NCBI RefSeq assembly: GCF_016424485.1
Contig: NZ_JAELUP010000065.1
Coordinates: 209,227-273,226, forward strand
Direction of reading: 5' to 3'
DNA length: 64,000 nucleotides
Origin: Paenibacillus roseus
GTDB taxonomy: Bacteria > Bacillota > Bacilli > Paenibacillales > Paenibacillaceae
Shown: positions 35,734 to 44,771 of the stretch, piece by piece
How the letters are laid out: each line of letters begins with the position of its first letter
Position numbering within the stretch: the first letter of the stretch is position 1
Notes under the pieces: model-generated
Told to the model about the DNA's origin: nothing
The model's input: the letters and a program-made list of their open reading frames with translations, nothing else
Database searches by the model: none
Position numbers and translations under genes: made by a program

Positions 35734-37958
35734 TAGGCGCCAGCTCCTTTCTCCACCTCGAACGTTTTACGGCCGTAATCCACAATGACGCGGGTCCCGT
35801 CCTCATAGGTTGTTGCGAACCGATCGGCTGACAATCGCTCATGATTGACAATCTGCTGGGCGTACAGACCGGCTAGAGCATCGAACGCCTCATATTCCTC
35901 CTGAATGCGGTCCGCCCACTTGTCGTACCGGGTGCTGTACAGATACCCCGATGCCGAATATCTCAGCTTCCTGGAATCATCATGCGTCAGGAAGTAGGAC
36001 GGTACGGCTCCATATTCGATTGCCTTCAAAAACTCCTCCTGCACGTCATTTCGCAGGTTGCTGTCATCAAATGAATACGGGACGCGCCCATGCAGCACAA
36101 TCGGATAGAACGGCACCGTCTCATCCACCATAAAATCGTAGCTCGATTCATAAGACAGATTCGCAATATAATCCGTCTGGTTCAGTGTGTAATCATTGCC
36201 CTGGTAGACGGATGCCTGCCCCAGCGTTCTGCGCGTATAACCAAGTAAGCCGTTATACATCCCGATTGTATCGGCACGCGTCGAGATACCATGCACATCG
36301 TAGTCATGGAATACCAGCTCTCCGATCCAGTTGAAATGGATGCCTGATACGCCGATATCCTTGAGCTTGTCAATCGTCTCGTAGGCCATGGCTACGGTGC
36401 GGGCCGGTTTGCTGATATACCAGTCTTCATCGACGAATACCGTACCCTCAATGCCGCGAATGCCGTTTGTTTTGCCGGAAAGACTCGAATACGGGTCCAG
36501 CCAGACAAAATCCTCCTCGAACAGGACCGGGACACCTCCAGCCTTCATCTTGCTAATAAACTCCCTCGCGGCCTGCTCGCCTCCGAGCGAGGACTCGATG
36601 GGGAAGCGACGATACTTGTCATAGTCGCCCTTTTGCTGCCAGCCGTAGTAGATAACACTCAGATTGGCAATGCCGCGACGCTTCAAGTCGTCCACGATAT
36701 CTCCGGCCTGGGAGAAGGTAGTCGCAGTAATATACCGAATTTGACTGAAGGCCTGCGCATAATTGCCGCCCATGATTTTCAGTCGCAACGGCATATGATC
36801 TACCGACGCCAGCGGTTCGGCCAGCTTGCCATGCTCCGTCAAATAATCCCGGTAGGCGTTCGCCATACCAACGTAGCCAGCATCCTTACCGCTTAAGAAC
36901 CGGAACTCCACCTCGCGGTCCGTATCCAGCCGCTGCTTCTGCACCGCCTTGAGCGGAGCGGCCAGCCGGCTGGTGCGATACAGATATTCCTCGCGGTAAA
37001 TCTGGTTGGAATAGACATTGTATAAGGACGATTTCAGTCCCGGCGGCATAGCGGCAATGCTGGCCGAATCTCCTCCGGCGCTAAGGACCGCCATAAAAGC
37101 ATGATCTCCTCGCTTGACGCCAAAAACGGGATAGGCAATGTTCTCTCTCCTCTCGCCCGAACGGCTCCAGTTGGCTACATTCGTAATCTCCAGCCCGTAA
37201 ACCTGATGGATGTAGCCTTTGGATACATTTGCACGGTCTCTGTCGAAATAAATCAGTCCGCCAGGGCCGTCCGGCACGAACAGATACCCGTTTTCTTCCG
37301 GCGACGCCGCCCCGAAATAAGGCAGAAGATCGACAGAAAATACGGCGAACTCTCCCTCCTCCTTCATTCCTTCTCCAGGCAGACGCGCCTTGAGCCCTTT
37401 ATCCGTCAGCTCATATTGAATCGTCAGCGTTATGCCCTTCTCGGGAAATTGATATGCAACCTGCAAGCCCTGATCGGACTTTACCATTGTCGTCTTGACT
37501 TTGGGATCGAGCGCGTTCACCACCTCGCGGATTGTCTGGTCCTTTCCTTCCGTACGGACATACGTCAGGACGAATGGCGATTGCAGGTTAGCAAGCAACC
37601 CGCCCTTCACCTTCTCCCGTTCAAGCTGCTCCTTGGACGGATTGCTGGTCCAGCGAAATCCTGTCCGCTTGTCAAGGACGGCAATCCGCGAACTGGCAGG
37701 TTCCGCATACAAGGCATAAGACGCATTCTCCGCCGCCAGCGCATACCCGTCAGGGCCGGCTGCCGGCTTCCACTCCTGCCCCTCGTACAATGGCGCGCGC
37801 ACAGCCTGCGGCTTGGCAATGCCGGTCTTCTCTAACGCCGTCTGCATAGGCATTTCTCCGCCTTGCGACAGGATGATAAGCAGAAGCGCGATCACAATCA
37901 GCAAAATCGCTCCCGACAGCTTGATCCACACAGGAGGATGCCTGACAAGTTTAAACAT
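35733..37958 (-). CDS. membrane-anchored DUF5696 protein (glycosidase-like)
   Basis: A 741-residue protein with one N-terminal membrane anchor (about 12-32) and a long extracytoplasmic part. The first half is beta-rich (about 60-370). The second half looks like a TIM-barrel glycosidase, with acidic blocks LFEEDFVWLD, GIHFNWIGELVFHDYDVHG, QGNDYTLNQTDY and FVDEDWYI that could hold catalytic acids. I recognise it as the DUF5696 type seen in Paenibacillus sugar operons; no activity is established to my knowledge. The ATG at 37958 follows AAGGAGG. An upstream in-frame start would add a Cys-rich 25-residue tail with no support. It overlaps the previous gene by 8 bases. Confidence 0.8.
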   Translation of the reverse strand: MFKLVRHPPVWIKLSGAILLIVIALLLIILSQGGEMPMQTALEKTGIAKPQAVRAPLYEGQEWKPAAGPDGYALAAENASYALYAEPASSRIAVLDKRTGFRWTSNPSKEQLEREKVKGGLLANLQSPFVLTYVRTEGKDQTIREVVNALDPKVKTTMVKSDQGLQVAYQFPEKGITLTIQYELTDKGLKARLPGEGMKEEGEFAVFSVDLLPYFGAASPEENGYLFVPDGPGGLIYFDRDRANVSKGYIHQVYGLEITNVANWSRSGERRENIAYPVFGVKRGDHAFMAVLSAGGDSASIAAMPPGLKSSLYNVYSNQIYREEYLYRTSRLAAPLKAVQKQRLDTDREVEFRFLSGKDAGYVGMANAYRDYLTEHGKLAEPLASVDHMPLRLKIMGGNYAQAFSQIRYITATTFSQAGDIVDDLKRRGIANLSVIYYGWQQKGDYDKYRRFPIESSLGGEQAAREFISKMKAGGVPVLFEEDFVWLDPYSSLSGKTNGIRGIEGTVFVDEDWYISKPARTVAMAYETIDKLKDIGVSGIHFNWIGELVFHDYDVHGISTRADTIGMYNGLLGYTRRTLGQASVYQGNDYTLNQTDYIANLSYESSYDFMVDETVPFYPIVLHGRVPYSFDDSNLRNDVQEEFLKAIEYGAVPSYFLTHDDSRKLRYSASGYLYSTRYDKWADRIQEEYEAFDALAGLYAQQIVNHERLSADRFATTYEDGTRVIVDYGRKTFEVEKGAGA

Positions 37959-39966
37959 AGAGCATAACCTCCTTGTATAGCTGGTAGAAGAAATCGTACA
38001 GATTGTAGGACAAACCGAACACGATAAAGACAAACAGCCAGATCAGCCCGATTGTAAAAATGGTAATCGCCGTGTTCTTGATCGTCTCCAGAAAATCAAA
38101 ATTATGAATGACCTGTGTCATGACTAGCATCATGACACCCATCCAGATATACATGATGACACTCAGGGCATCGACAATGACTCTCTCATCCAGCGTCACA
38201 ACGTTAGACAGAATGAGAATCGGAATAGAGAAGAACAGATAAGGAGCCAGCGCATACGTGCTGCCCTGAATGACCTCTCCGAATCTTCCTTCACCGTCCT
38301 TGACGCTGCATACCAGATAGTTCGCAATGACCCAGGTTACCCATGGCAGAACGAACAAACCGAGACTGCCGTAGTAGTTGATCAAGGACAACTCCACGGG
38401 GTGAAATAAGAATCCTGTATAGTACAAGGAAACCAGTTTCAAAATCAACGTCAGGGCGAGGACGGACAAAATTACGCCCGGAGCCATCCGCTTCTCCTTT
38501 AGCCGATAAAATCCCTCATACGGGTGCAGCATCACATGCCAGAGCTGGCCAGGCACTGAGAGCCACCCTTTCAACCGTTGTGATGGCGGATACCGCTCGA
38601 GCAACTTGCGAATCAGAATCGGGATTACGCGCAGCAGCGCAATCACCCCGATAATTCCGGCTATCAGCAAGATAAAATGCTCCTGTATCCATTCCAGCCG
38701 TATTTGCCAAAACGCCTTGGAATAGCTCTTGGTATCGAACGCAACCTTCAGGAAAGAAAGTGCTTCTCCATGATCCTCCTCATGAAGAAATACCTTGCCC
38801 AGTCCCTGGAAGACGCCGTTGTACATATCATTGCGCGCATAAACTTTCTCCCAATACGGCTTGCTCTGTTCATATTTTCCTTCCATATAAAGAGCAAGAG
38901 CATTCAGTACATCGCTGCCAAAGCCCGTACGGATGAATTTGTGAACAGTTCCCGTACGGCTGTCGGACACCCACAGATTGAACTTGGAGTCGACGCCGAT
39001 CGCCGTCGGGAAGCCAAGCACCCCATATTGCTGGGTCTCATTATCGATGAACCCGAAGGAGAACAGCGCCTCCGCGTTCTGGTCATACACATTAATGGAG
39101 GCTCTATCCATATCGATGTTGTAGATGAATCCGTTCGCATCCATTGCAGCATCCACAATGCCATGGCCGGCAATCAAGGTTTTGTTCTTGAAGGAATCCA
39201 CGCCCCCGGCATTCAGCTTGCGGATGGCTCCTTTGCCAAAGTCGCCTGCGGTCATGGTGAAGATCATGCCGTCTCTATCCAGCGCCACATTCGTAATCGG
39301 GCTCGGGAGATTGGCCAGTTCCTTGGCCATTTGCTCCTTGTTCAGCAATGCCCTCTTCAGCCAGCTTATCACCGTCTGCTTCGCTTTGTTGGCTCCGAAG
39401 TAGCCCATGAATTCCCCATCCTGGTTAATACGCACCAAGCCCTGATAGGAGGAATTCAAATTGACATACATAACCCCCCTGCGGTCTACAACCAGCTTCG
39501 TTGGAACAAAATGCTCCTGCCCAAGCAACGGGGAATCCGGCTTCTTGTACTCCCTGAGAAACGTGCCGTCTGCTCCGAACACGGCAATTCGCTGGTTGCC
39601 GGAATCGGCGACATAGACCTGATGGTCAGGCGTAACAAACAACCCTTCCGGCGCGCTTAACTGGCTGATGCCCTCCTCGCCTCCCATCGTTCCAAGCAAG
39701 GCTCCCTCGTTGTCCAGGACCACGATCTTGCCAGCCCCTTTATCGGCGATATATACCTTGTCATCGGCCCCTACATGCAGGTCGGCTGGTTCCGACAGCC
39801 TCGCCGTATTCGTATGCACCGGGGTATACACCGCCTGGATACGCAGCCATGTGCTCAGGTTGCTGTCGTAATAAAAGGTGCGGTAGGGAAGCTGTGCATG
39901 GACCGCTTCTGGCAAGACAAGCATGGAGGTCGCCGCAAGAAGCAGGAATACAATCAATCTCTTCAT
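37951..39966 (-). CDS. NHL-repeat, TPR-like and YIP1-domain membrane protein
   Basis: A 671-residue protein. A signal peptide (1-24) is followed by an extracytoplasmic NHL beta-propeller (about 55-375; repeats such as PADLHVGADDKVYIAD, PEGLFVTPDHQVYVAD and PTAIGVDSKFNLWVSD). A short helical TPR-like stretch follows (about 385-435, ALALYMEGKYEQSKPYWEKV), then a membrane segment and a YIP1-type bundle of five to six helices (about 480-670). The ATG at 39966 follows AGGAAG; GTG two codons earlier is less well placed. It is translationally linked to DUF5696 downstream. Propellers of this kind bind proteins or glycans, but the role here is unknown. Confidence 0.8.
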   Translation of the reverse strand: MKRLIVFLLLAATSMLVLPEAVHAQLPYRTFYYDSNLSTWLRIQAVYTPVHTNTARLSEPADLHVGADDKVYIADKGAGKIVVLDNEGALLGTMGGEEGISQLSAPEGLFVTPDHQVYVADSGNQRIAVFGADGTFLREYKKPDSPLLGQEHFVPTKLVVDRRGVMYVNLNSSYQGLVRINQDGEFMGYFGANKAKQTVISWLKRALLNKEQMAKELANLPSPITNVALDRDGMIFTMTAGDFGKGAIRKLNAGGVDSFKNKTLIAGHGIVDAAMDANGFIYNIDMDRASINVYDQNAEALFSFGFIDNETQQYGVLGFPTAIGVDSKFNLWVSDSRTGTVHKFIRTGFGSDVLNALALYMEGKYEQSKPYWEKVYARNDMYNGVFQGLGKVFLHEEDHGEALSFLKVAFDTKSYSKAFWQIRLEWIQEHFILLIAGIIGVIALLRVIPILIRKLLERYPPSQRLKGWLSVPGQLWHVMLHPYEGFYRLKEKRMAPGVILSVLALTLILKLVSLYYTGFLFHPVELSLINYYGSLGLFVLPWVTWVIANYLVCSVKDGEGRFGEVIQGSTYALAPYLFFSIPILILSNVVTLDERVIVDALSVIMYIWMGVMMLVMTQVIHNFDFLETIKNTAITIFTIGLIWLFVFIVFGLSYNLYDFFYQLYKEVMLYV

Positions 39967-39993
39967 GTTCACGACTTCCTTTACTAATTGGAA

Positions 39994-40851
39994 TTACTTG
40001 ATCCCGGAATGAACCATCGTCTCAAGCACTTTGCGCTGGAATAACAGGAAAATAATCAGGTTGGGCACAAAGATGAGCAACGCAGCAGCAGCGGCCATGT
40101 TCTGTCCGGCCACACTGTTCTGCAAGCCGCTTAGCAAACTGTTGACATAGAAGGCCATCGTCCGCATCGTCTCCTCCTGCATGAACAGGGTCGAAGTCTC
40201 TACATCGCCCCATACGCCCTGAAACGTAAAAATCGAAATGGTGGCGACAGCCGGCATCGAGAGCGGCAACACAATCCGGGTGAATATGCCAACCTGACTC
40301 GCTCCGTCTATCTTGGCGGCCTCAAGCACCTCCCCGGGAATTTGCGAGATGAACCCGATCAGCATGAATACGGCAACCGGGGAAGCAAGCGCCGGCAGGA
40401 TGTGGCCAAAATACGTGTTATTGATGCCAAGTCCGCTAATGATCAAATACCGCGGAATGCCGACCGTCTCCGGCGCGAACATCAGCGAGAGCGTGATCAG
40501 GGATAATACAAGCTGCTTGAAATGGAATTTGTTCTTCGCCAGCACGTACCCCGCCATGGTACTCACGAGAATGACGCATACGAGCGTAAGCACAACGACG
40601 ATCATACTGTTGAACAGGTAACGGGTGAACGGCACCGTCGCATTGGAAGCATGCAGCAGCAGCGATTCCAGATTGCGCAACGTCGGATTTTGCACCAGAA
40701 ACCTCGGCGGGAATAAAAACAGCTCATTTTGCGGCTTGAAGGCATGGTTCAGAATAAAAATAATCGGCAGCGACATAAAGGCCGCCAGCGCCGTAAAGCT
40801 GGTTACCAAAGCGACTTGAAACGGCGTAATTTTGCGTAGTCTGCGCATCAT
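39994..40851 (-). CDS. carbohydrate ABC permease (MalG-like, first importer)
   Basis: A 285-residue six-helix permease. The EAA loop reads VLEAAKIDGASQVGIFTRIVLPLS. The C-terminus ends LETMVHSGIK, as usual for MalG/ AraQ types. It starts three bases after the stop of the MalF-like gene and is followed after about 27 bases by the NHL-YIP1 gene. Confidence 0.93.
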   Translation of the reverse strand: MMRRLRKITPFQVALVTSFTALAAFMSLPIIFILNHAFKPQNELFLFPPRFLVQNPTLRNLESLLLHASNATVPFTRYLFNSMIVVVLTLVCVILVSTMAGYVLAKNKFHFKQLVLSLITLSLMFAPETVGIPRYLIISGLGINNTYFGHILPALASPVAVFMLIGFISQIPGEVLEAAKIDGASQVGIFTRIVLPLSMPAVATISIFTFQGVWGDVETSTLFMQEETMRTMAFYVNSLLSGLQNSVAGQNMAAAAALLIFVPNLIIFLLFQRKVLETMVHSGIK

Positions 40852-40854
40852 GAT

Positions 40855-41826
40855 CTACAGTTCCTCCTTTGAGCCGAACAGCCTGTAGGCAAAGCGCATC
40901 GCAAAGAAACTGATGATCAACAGAATGACAGACACTGCCGACGCATACCCTAGCTCGAACCGGATAAAAGCATAATCATCAATGTGGTTGATGACCAGAT
41001 GCCCTGCGTAAGAGGGAGTAATCGCCATACCCGTCAATTGGGTTGAGATGCCGCCGGCCTTGAGTGTTCCCACAATCGCCATGACCGCGCTGAATAGCAT
41101 TTGCGGCCGCATCGACGGGAGCGTAATGTAAAAGACCTCCTGCAAGCGGCTGGATATGCCGTCAATGCGCCCGGCCTCATACAGTTCCCGGTTCACCGTT
41201 TGCAAACCGGCCAACATGGACAAAAAGCCGACGCTGAAGCTGGTCCAAAGCGATACGATAATCATGATGTTCAGCAAATATTTCTTATCCTGCAGCCAGA
41301 TAATCGGGCTGTCGATCCAGCCCATATCCAGCAGAAAATTGTTCACATAACCGACCCTGTCGCCGCTGAAGGCGGCAATCCAGACGACGGATAGCGCAAC
41401 CCCTCCGGCCATGGAAGGCGCATAAAAAGCAAGGGTGTAGTAATCGCGTATCTTGATGGGCAGCTGATGAATCAGCCATGCGAACAGGAAGGAAAGTATA
41501 TAGCCGCCGGGACCGACAATGAGAGCAAACAGGAACGTATTCGGGATTGCCTTGGTCAGAAAAATAATGTCCTGTGTGAACATCACGATATAATTTTCCA
41601 GACCGACAAACCTCGGCACCCCAAAGCCGTCATAGGACGTGAACCCGAGCAACCCGGCCATAATAACCGGAATCACGATAAAGAGCAAAAAGCAGATCAG
41701 AAACGGCGCCAAAAACAGATAGCTGACCCGGTCACGCCAGATTTGCAGCCAAAACTGGTTCCACTTGAGCCGAATTGCCGACGAACGCCGCCTTTGCGGT
41801 AAACCGGGAGAAAGCTCTATTTTCAT
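40855..41826 (-). CDS. carbohydrate ABC permease (MalF-like, first importer)
   Basis: A 323-residue permease with six membrane helices and the EAA-loop sequence LYEAGRIDGISSRLQEVFYI, which has Gly where most have Ala-Val. The start is the ATG at 41826, nine bases after GGAGG and overlapping the stop of the upstream binding-protein gene as ATGA. A start six codons earlier lies on the ribosome binding site. With the MalG-like gene it forms the channel of the first importer. Confidence 0.93.
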   Translation of the reverse strand: MKIELSPGLPQRRRSSAIRLKWNQFWLQIWRDRVSYLFLAPFLICFLLFIVIPVIMAGLLGFTSYDGFGVPRFVGLENYIVMFTQDIIFLTKAIPNTFLFALIVGPGGYILSFLFAWLIHQLPIKIRDYYTLAFYAPSMAGGVALSVVWIAAFSGDRVGYVNNFLLDMGWIDSPIIWLQDKKYLLNIMIIVSLWTSFSVGFLSMLAGLQTVNRELYEAGRIDGISSRLQEVFYITLPSMRPQMLFSAVMAIVGTLKAGGISTQLTGMAITPSYAGHLVINHIDDYAFIRFELGYASAVSVILLIISFFAMRFAYRLFGSKEEL

Positions 41827-44771
41827 TTTGCGGCATCCTCCCATTCATAAGGTCTGTCGATTTGGGGAATATTCAGGTTCTTTCCCTTGACTCCAAAGTC
41901 ATTCTGCTTGCGGATCATCTCTCTCTGCAAGGAGAGGTCGGCCTGCTCAAGCGATTCCAACGGCGGAATACCGTCGAATACCGACCGGTTCCAGGCAAAC
42001 TCCATTTCCCGCCCAAGGAAGTAATAACCGGGAATATAAGGCGCATTTTTCGCCCACCGCATTTGTTCCTGAATCGCCTTCAGGTCCTCGCTCGGCCAGG
42101 CCAATGAGCCCATGGCATTTACGTTGGCCGTATTCCAGCGGAATTCAATACCGTAGAATGACTCGATATCCTTGGCGTACTGTGACTGAACCTCGTCCGA
42201 GGTCCACCACTTCAGGAATTCCCATGCCTCGTTTTTTCGCTCGCTCTTCTTCATCACCATCGCCCCTGTAATGCCTTGGGGCGACCATCTTTCGACTTCC
42301 CCGCTACTGTTCTTCACGCCGGGGAGCGGCGCCATTTTCCAATGCCCCGTAATCTCCGGAGCGGCTACGAGAAGCTGCACATACGTATTGAAATCTGCGA
42401 CCCCGATTGGAATATCTCCATCCCGGAAATGCTGGAAGAATGCCGGGATATCAATCGGCAGGTTATATTTGCGGAACAAGTTGACCCAGCGGTTGAACGC
42501 CTGCTGGCCGCCCTCGCTCATCAGATTGCTTTTCATACCGTCCTGTGAATAAAACTCAGCCCCCTGCTGGAAGAACAATGTAGAGAAGTCCCCCTTCGGG
42601 AAGTTGATCGTCATCCCGTTCTCCTGAAGCGTCGGCAATATCGTAAACATATCGTCCCAGGTTTGCGGAACTTGAAGACCAAGCTGTTCCAGAATATCCG
42701 TCCTGTAAAACAACATCTGAAAGTTCTGCACCTCCGGCAGACCGTATACGCCGTTGTCATAGGTTACAGCCCTTCGAACACCCGGAATAAAACGGTTAAA
42801 CACCTCTTCAAAATCAGGGTAGCCCGACAAGTCCTCCACCGCTCCCCTCATGGCAAAGTCGGCAGGCGAAGCTTCAGCAATACCAAGCGCCACATCGGGG
42901 ACCTCTCCAGCTGCGTTGCCGAGGATGAGAATGTTCGGGTTGGTCATGAGATTAATATTGACTTCAATACCTGTTCGCGGTGTAAAATCCTGATCGACCA
43001 TCTCCCTCAGCAGTTCAACATAATCCCGCCCCCGCTGTACCCAAACCGTCAACGCCTCTTTGCGGTTATGCTTGCGGACATCGTAGTCCAGGATAAAGGA
43101 GTTCGCAAATTCGTTAAAAGAGTACGGGATACGTGAGACCCAAGTAGCGGTCTTCAGCCCCGTTTGCGTACCCGGCGTTTTGACGACAATGTAATCAAGC
43201 AACAGCGGCTGCTGGGTCAGCGTTGCCATCCACGTGCCAATATTGTTCTGAATGGTGGAAAAATCATTGATCTTGTTCGGAATTTCGTCCACATCCACCA
43301 GCATCTTCTCCAGCAGCGCGACCGAAGAGTTAATCGCCTGTGACAAATCCGAATTTTTACGGTTCATCCCATTCATATAATCCTGAATTTCTCTCAGCCT
43401 GTGAATGAAACTCTCGATCTTGGCATGAATGTCCGGCTCCAACCGCAGCATATTCCACGTCCTGGTGGAGTCCGTATTGCTGTCGAAGGCCGATTTGCTG
43501 TAGTTGCCTGTCAGCAGACGCAAATGCCGGTCGAAGTCAGCCAGATCTTCCAGTGTAGCCTTGAGTGCCAGGAAAAGCGGCTGCACGGTCGAGGAGTCTG
43601 CCGTCATCCGCAGCGTGTGCTTGCCCTCCTCAAGGTAATACCGATACGGCACACCCTCATCGTCAGCTATCGGTACAATATCAAATTCCTTCATATCATC
43701 CACACCGTAATGAAACATCTCGCGGTAAGGAACAGCGCCATCAATCTCTATGGTCCGGTATGCATAGAAACCGTTCCGGTAATTCTGGAAAGCCTTCAGA
43801 TCCAGCTCATACCAACCGCTATTCGGTACGGAAAACTCCCACTCTACCCACTCGCCAGGCAGACGCCAACGGTTGCCGCCGAGCACATTATAGGTGATGC
43901 GACCTTTAGGGTCGGGTGAAATGTTGGGCTCCGACCAGTAATCGGTCTGGATCGACAGACTGGATTTTTGCTTGAACTGCTCCGCCTCAATGACTTGAAA
44001 CCAATCTGGCGCAGCGCCATTCTCAGGGTGCGAAGCCTTATAGCTCTCGTAGTCAGCCAGTTGATTTCGCGGATGGAAAGCAAGCTGGCGCAGCGACACG
44101 CCTTCCTTCACCCCGACCAGCCGCAGCGTATGCTCGCCCTGTTCAAGACGGAAGAGCAGCGGCTCGGAAGAGGCGCTAAAGCTGTCGGCCCTCTTGGTAA
44201 ACCATCCCCTGATTTCCTCCTGAGACGGTCGAATTTGCTGGCCAATCTCATTGCGGTCATAAGGGAATTTGGAATCCTTCCACCGACGTTCCAGTTCGAT
44301 CCGCTCGGCTTCGACGAAGGGGTATCGGCCGTCAATCTGGACGCCCCGGATAACCGAGCTGTTGCCGCCTTCGCGCGGCTGATACTCCACTTCCAGTTCA
44401 TACCACCCGGCGCTTGGAGACTGGAAGGTCCATTCTACCCAACCCCGTTCATTGTCCCAGTTCAGCGTCTGCCTCTCCTCTCCGCTTCCGGCTCTCAGGG
44501 CAGCTTCGGGAGCGGCAGCCGTGTATGCGGCAGGATCCAGATGGACTATTGCTGTGGCGCTCTTGTTCTCGAACGCTTCCGGATGCTCCAGCATCAGCTT
44601 CGCGTAGGGGAGACGACCATCCCTGGCTTCATAGGACAATAATTGCTTGGCCTGGACATTGCTGCTGTAAAGGACGGTCTTCCCGGCGGAAGCCCAGTAA
44701 TATACTCCGGCGATAACCGCTATTGCCAAGGCAAGACGAATCGCAAGTGATCTCGCGTTGCGCTTTCTCAT
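41823..44771 (-). CDS. membrane-anchored solute-binding protein fused to carbohydrate-binding-like domains
   Basis: A 982-residue protein, about twice the size of a normal sugar-binding protein. An N-terminal membrane helix (about 9-28) has no lipobox cysteine. Two galactose-binding-like modules follow (about 45-245 and 255-410), each with a WVEW-F-SP--GWYELE/D pattern, a predicted helical linker (about 410-520), and a family 1 solute-binding domain (about 560-970, e.g. VPQTWDDMFTILPTL). The receptor is thus fixed in the membrane and may grip a polymer through the added modules. It is coupled by ATGA overlaps to the ATPase gene before and the permease gene after. Confidence 0.87.
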   Translation of the reverse strand: MRKRNARSLAIRLALAIAVIAGVYYWASAGKTVLYSSNVQAKQLLSYEARDGRLPYAKLMLEHPEAFENKSATAIVHLDPAAYTAAAPEAALRAGSGEERQTLNWDNERGWVEWTFQSPSAGWYELEVEYQPREGGNSSVIRGVQIDGRYPFVEAERIELERRWKDSKFPYDRNEIGQQIRPSQEEIRGWFTKRADSFSASSEPLLFRLEQGEHTLRLVGVKEGVSLRQLAFHPRNQLADYESYKASHPENGAAPDWFQVIEAEQFKQKSSLSIQTDYWSEPNISPDPKGRITYNVLGGNRWRLPGEWVEWEFSVPNSGWYELDLKAFQNYRNGFYAYRTIEIDGAVPYREMFHYGVDDMKEFDIVPIADDEGVPYRYYLEEGKHTLRMTADSSTVQPLFLALKATLEDLADFDRHLRLLTGNYSKSAFDSNTDSTRTWNMLRLEPDIHAKIESFIHRLREIQDYMNGMNRKNSDLSQAINSSVALLEKMLVDVDEIPNKINDFSTIQNNIGTWMATLTQQPLLLDYIVVKTPGTQTGLKTATWVSRIPYSFNEFANSFILDYDVRKHNRKEALTVWVQRGRDYVELLREMVDQDFTPRTGIEVNINLMTNPNILILGNAAGEVPDVALGIAEASPADFAMRGAVEDLSGYPDFEEVFNRFIPGVRRAVTYDNGVYGLPEVQNFQMLFYRTDILEQLGLQVPQTWDDMFTILPTLQENGMTINFPKGDFSTLFFQQGAEFYSQDGMKSNLMSEGGQQAFNRWVNLFRKYNLPIDIPAFFQHFRDGDIPIGVADFNTYVQLLVAAPEITGHWKMAPLPGVKNSSGEVERWSPQGITGAMVMKKSERKNEAWEFLKWWTSDEVQSQYAKDIESFYGIEFRWNTANVNAMGSLAWPSEDLKAIQEQMRWAKNAPYIPGYYFLGREMEFAWNRSVFDGIPPLESLEQADLSLQREMIRKQNDFGVKGKNLNIPQIDRPYEWEDAAK

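Noticed and set aside
38677..39660. A 327-codon open frame on the plus strand
   Set aside because: It mirrors the NHL-YIP1 gene and has no supporting signals.
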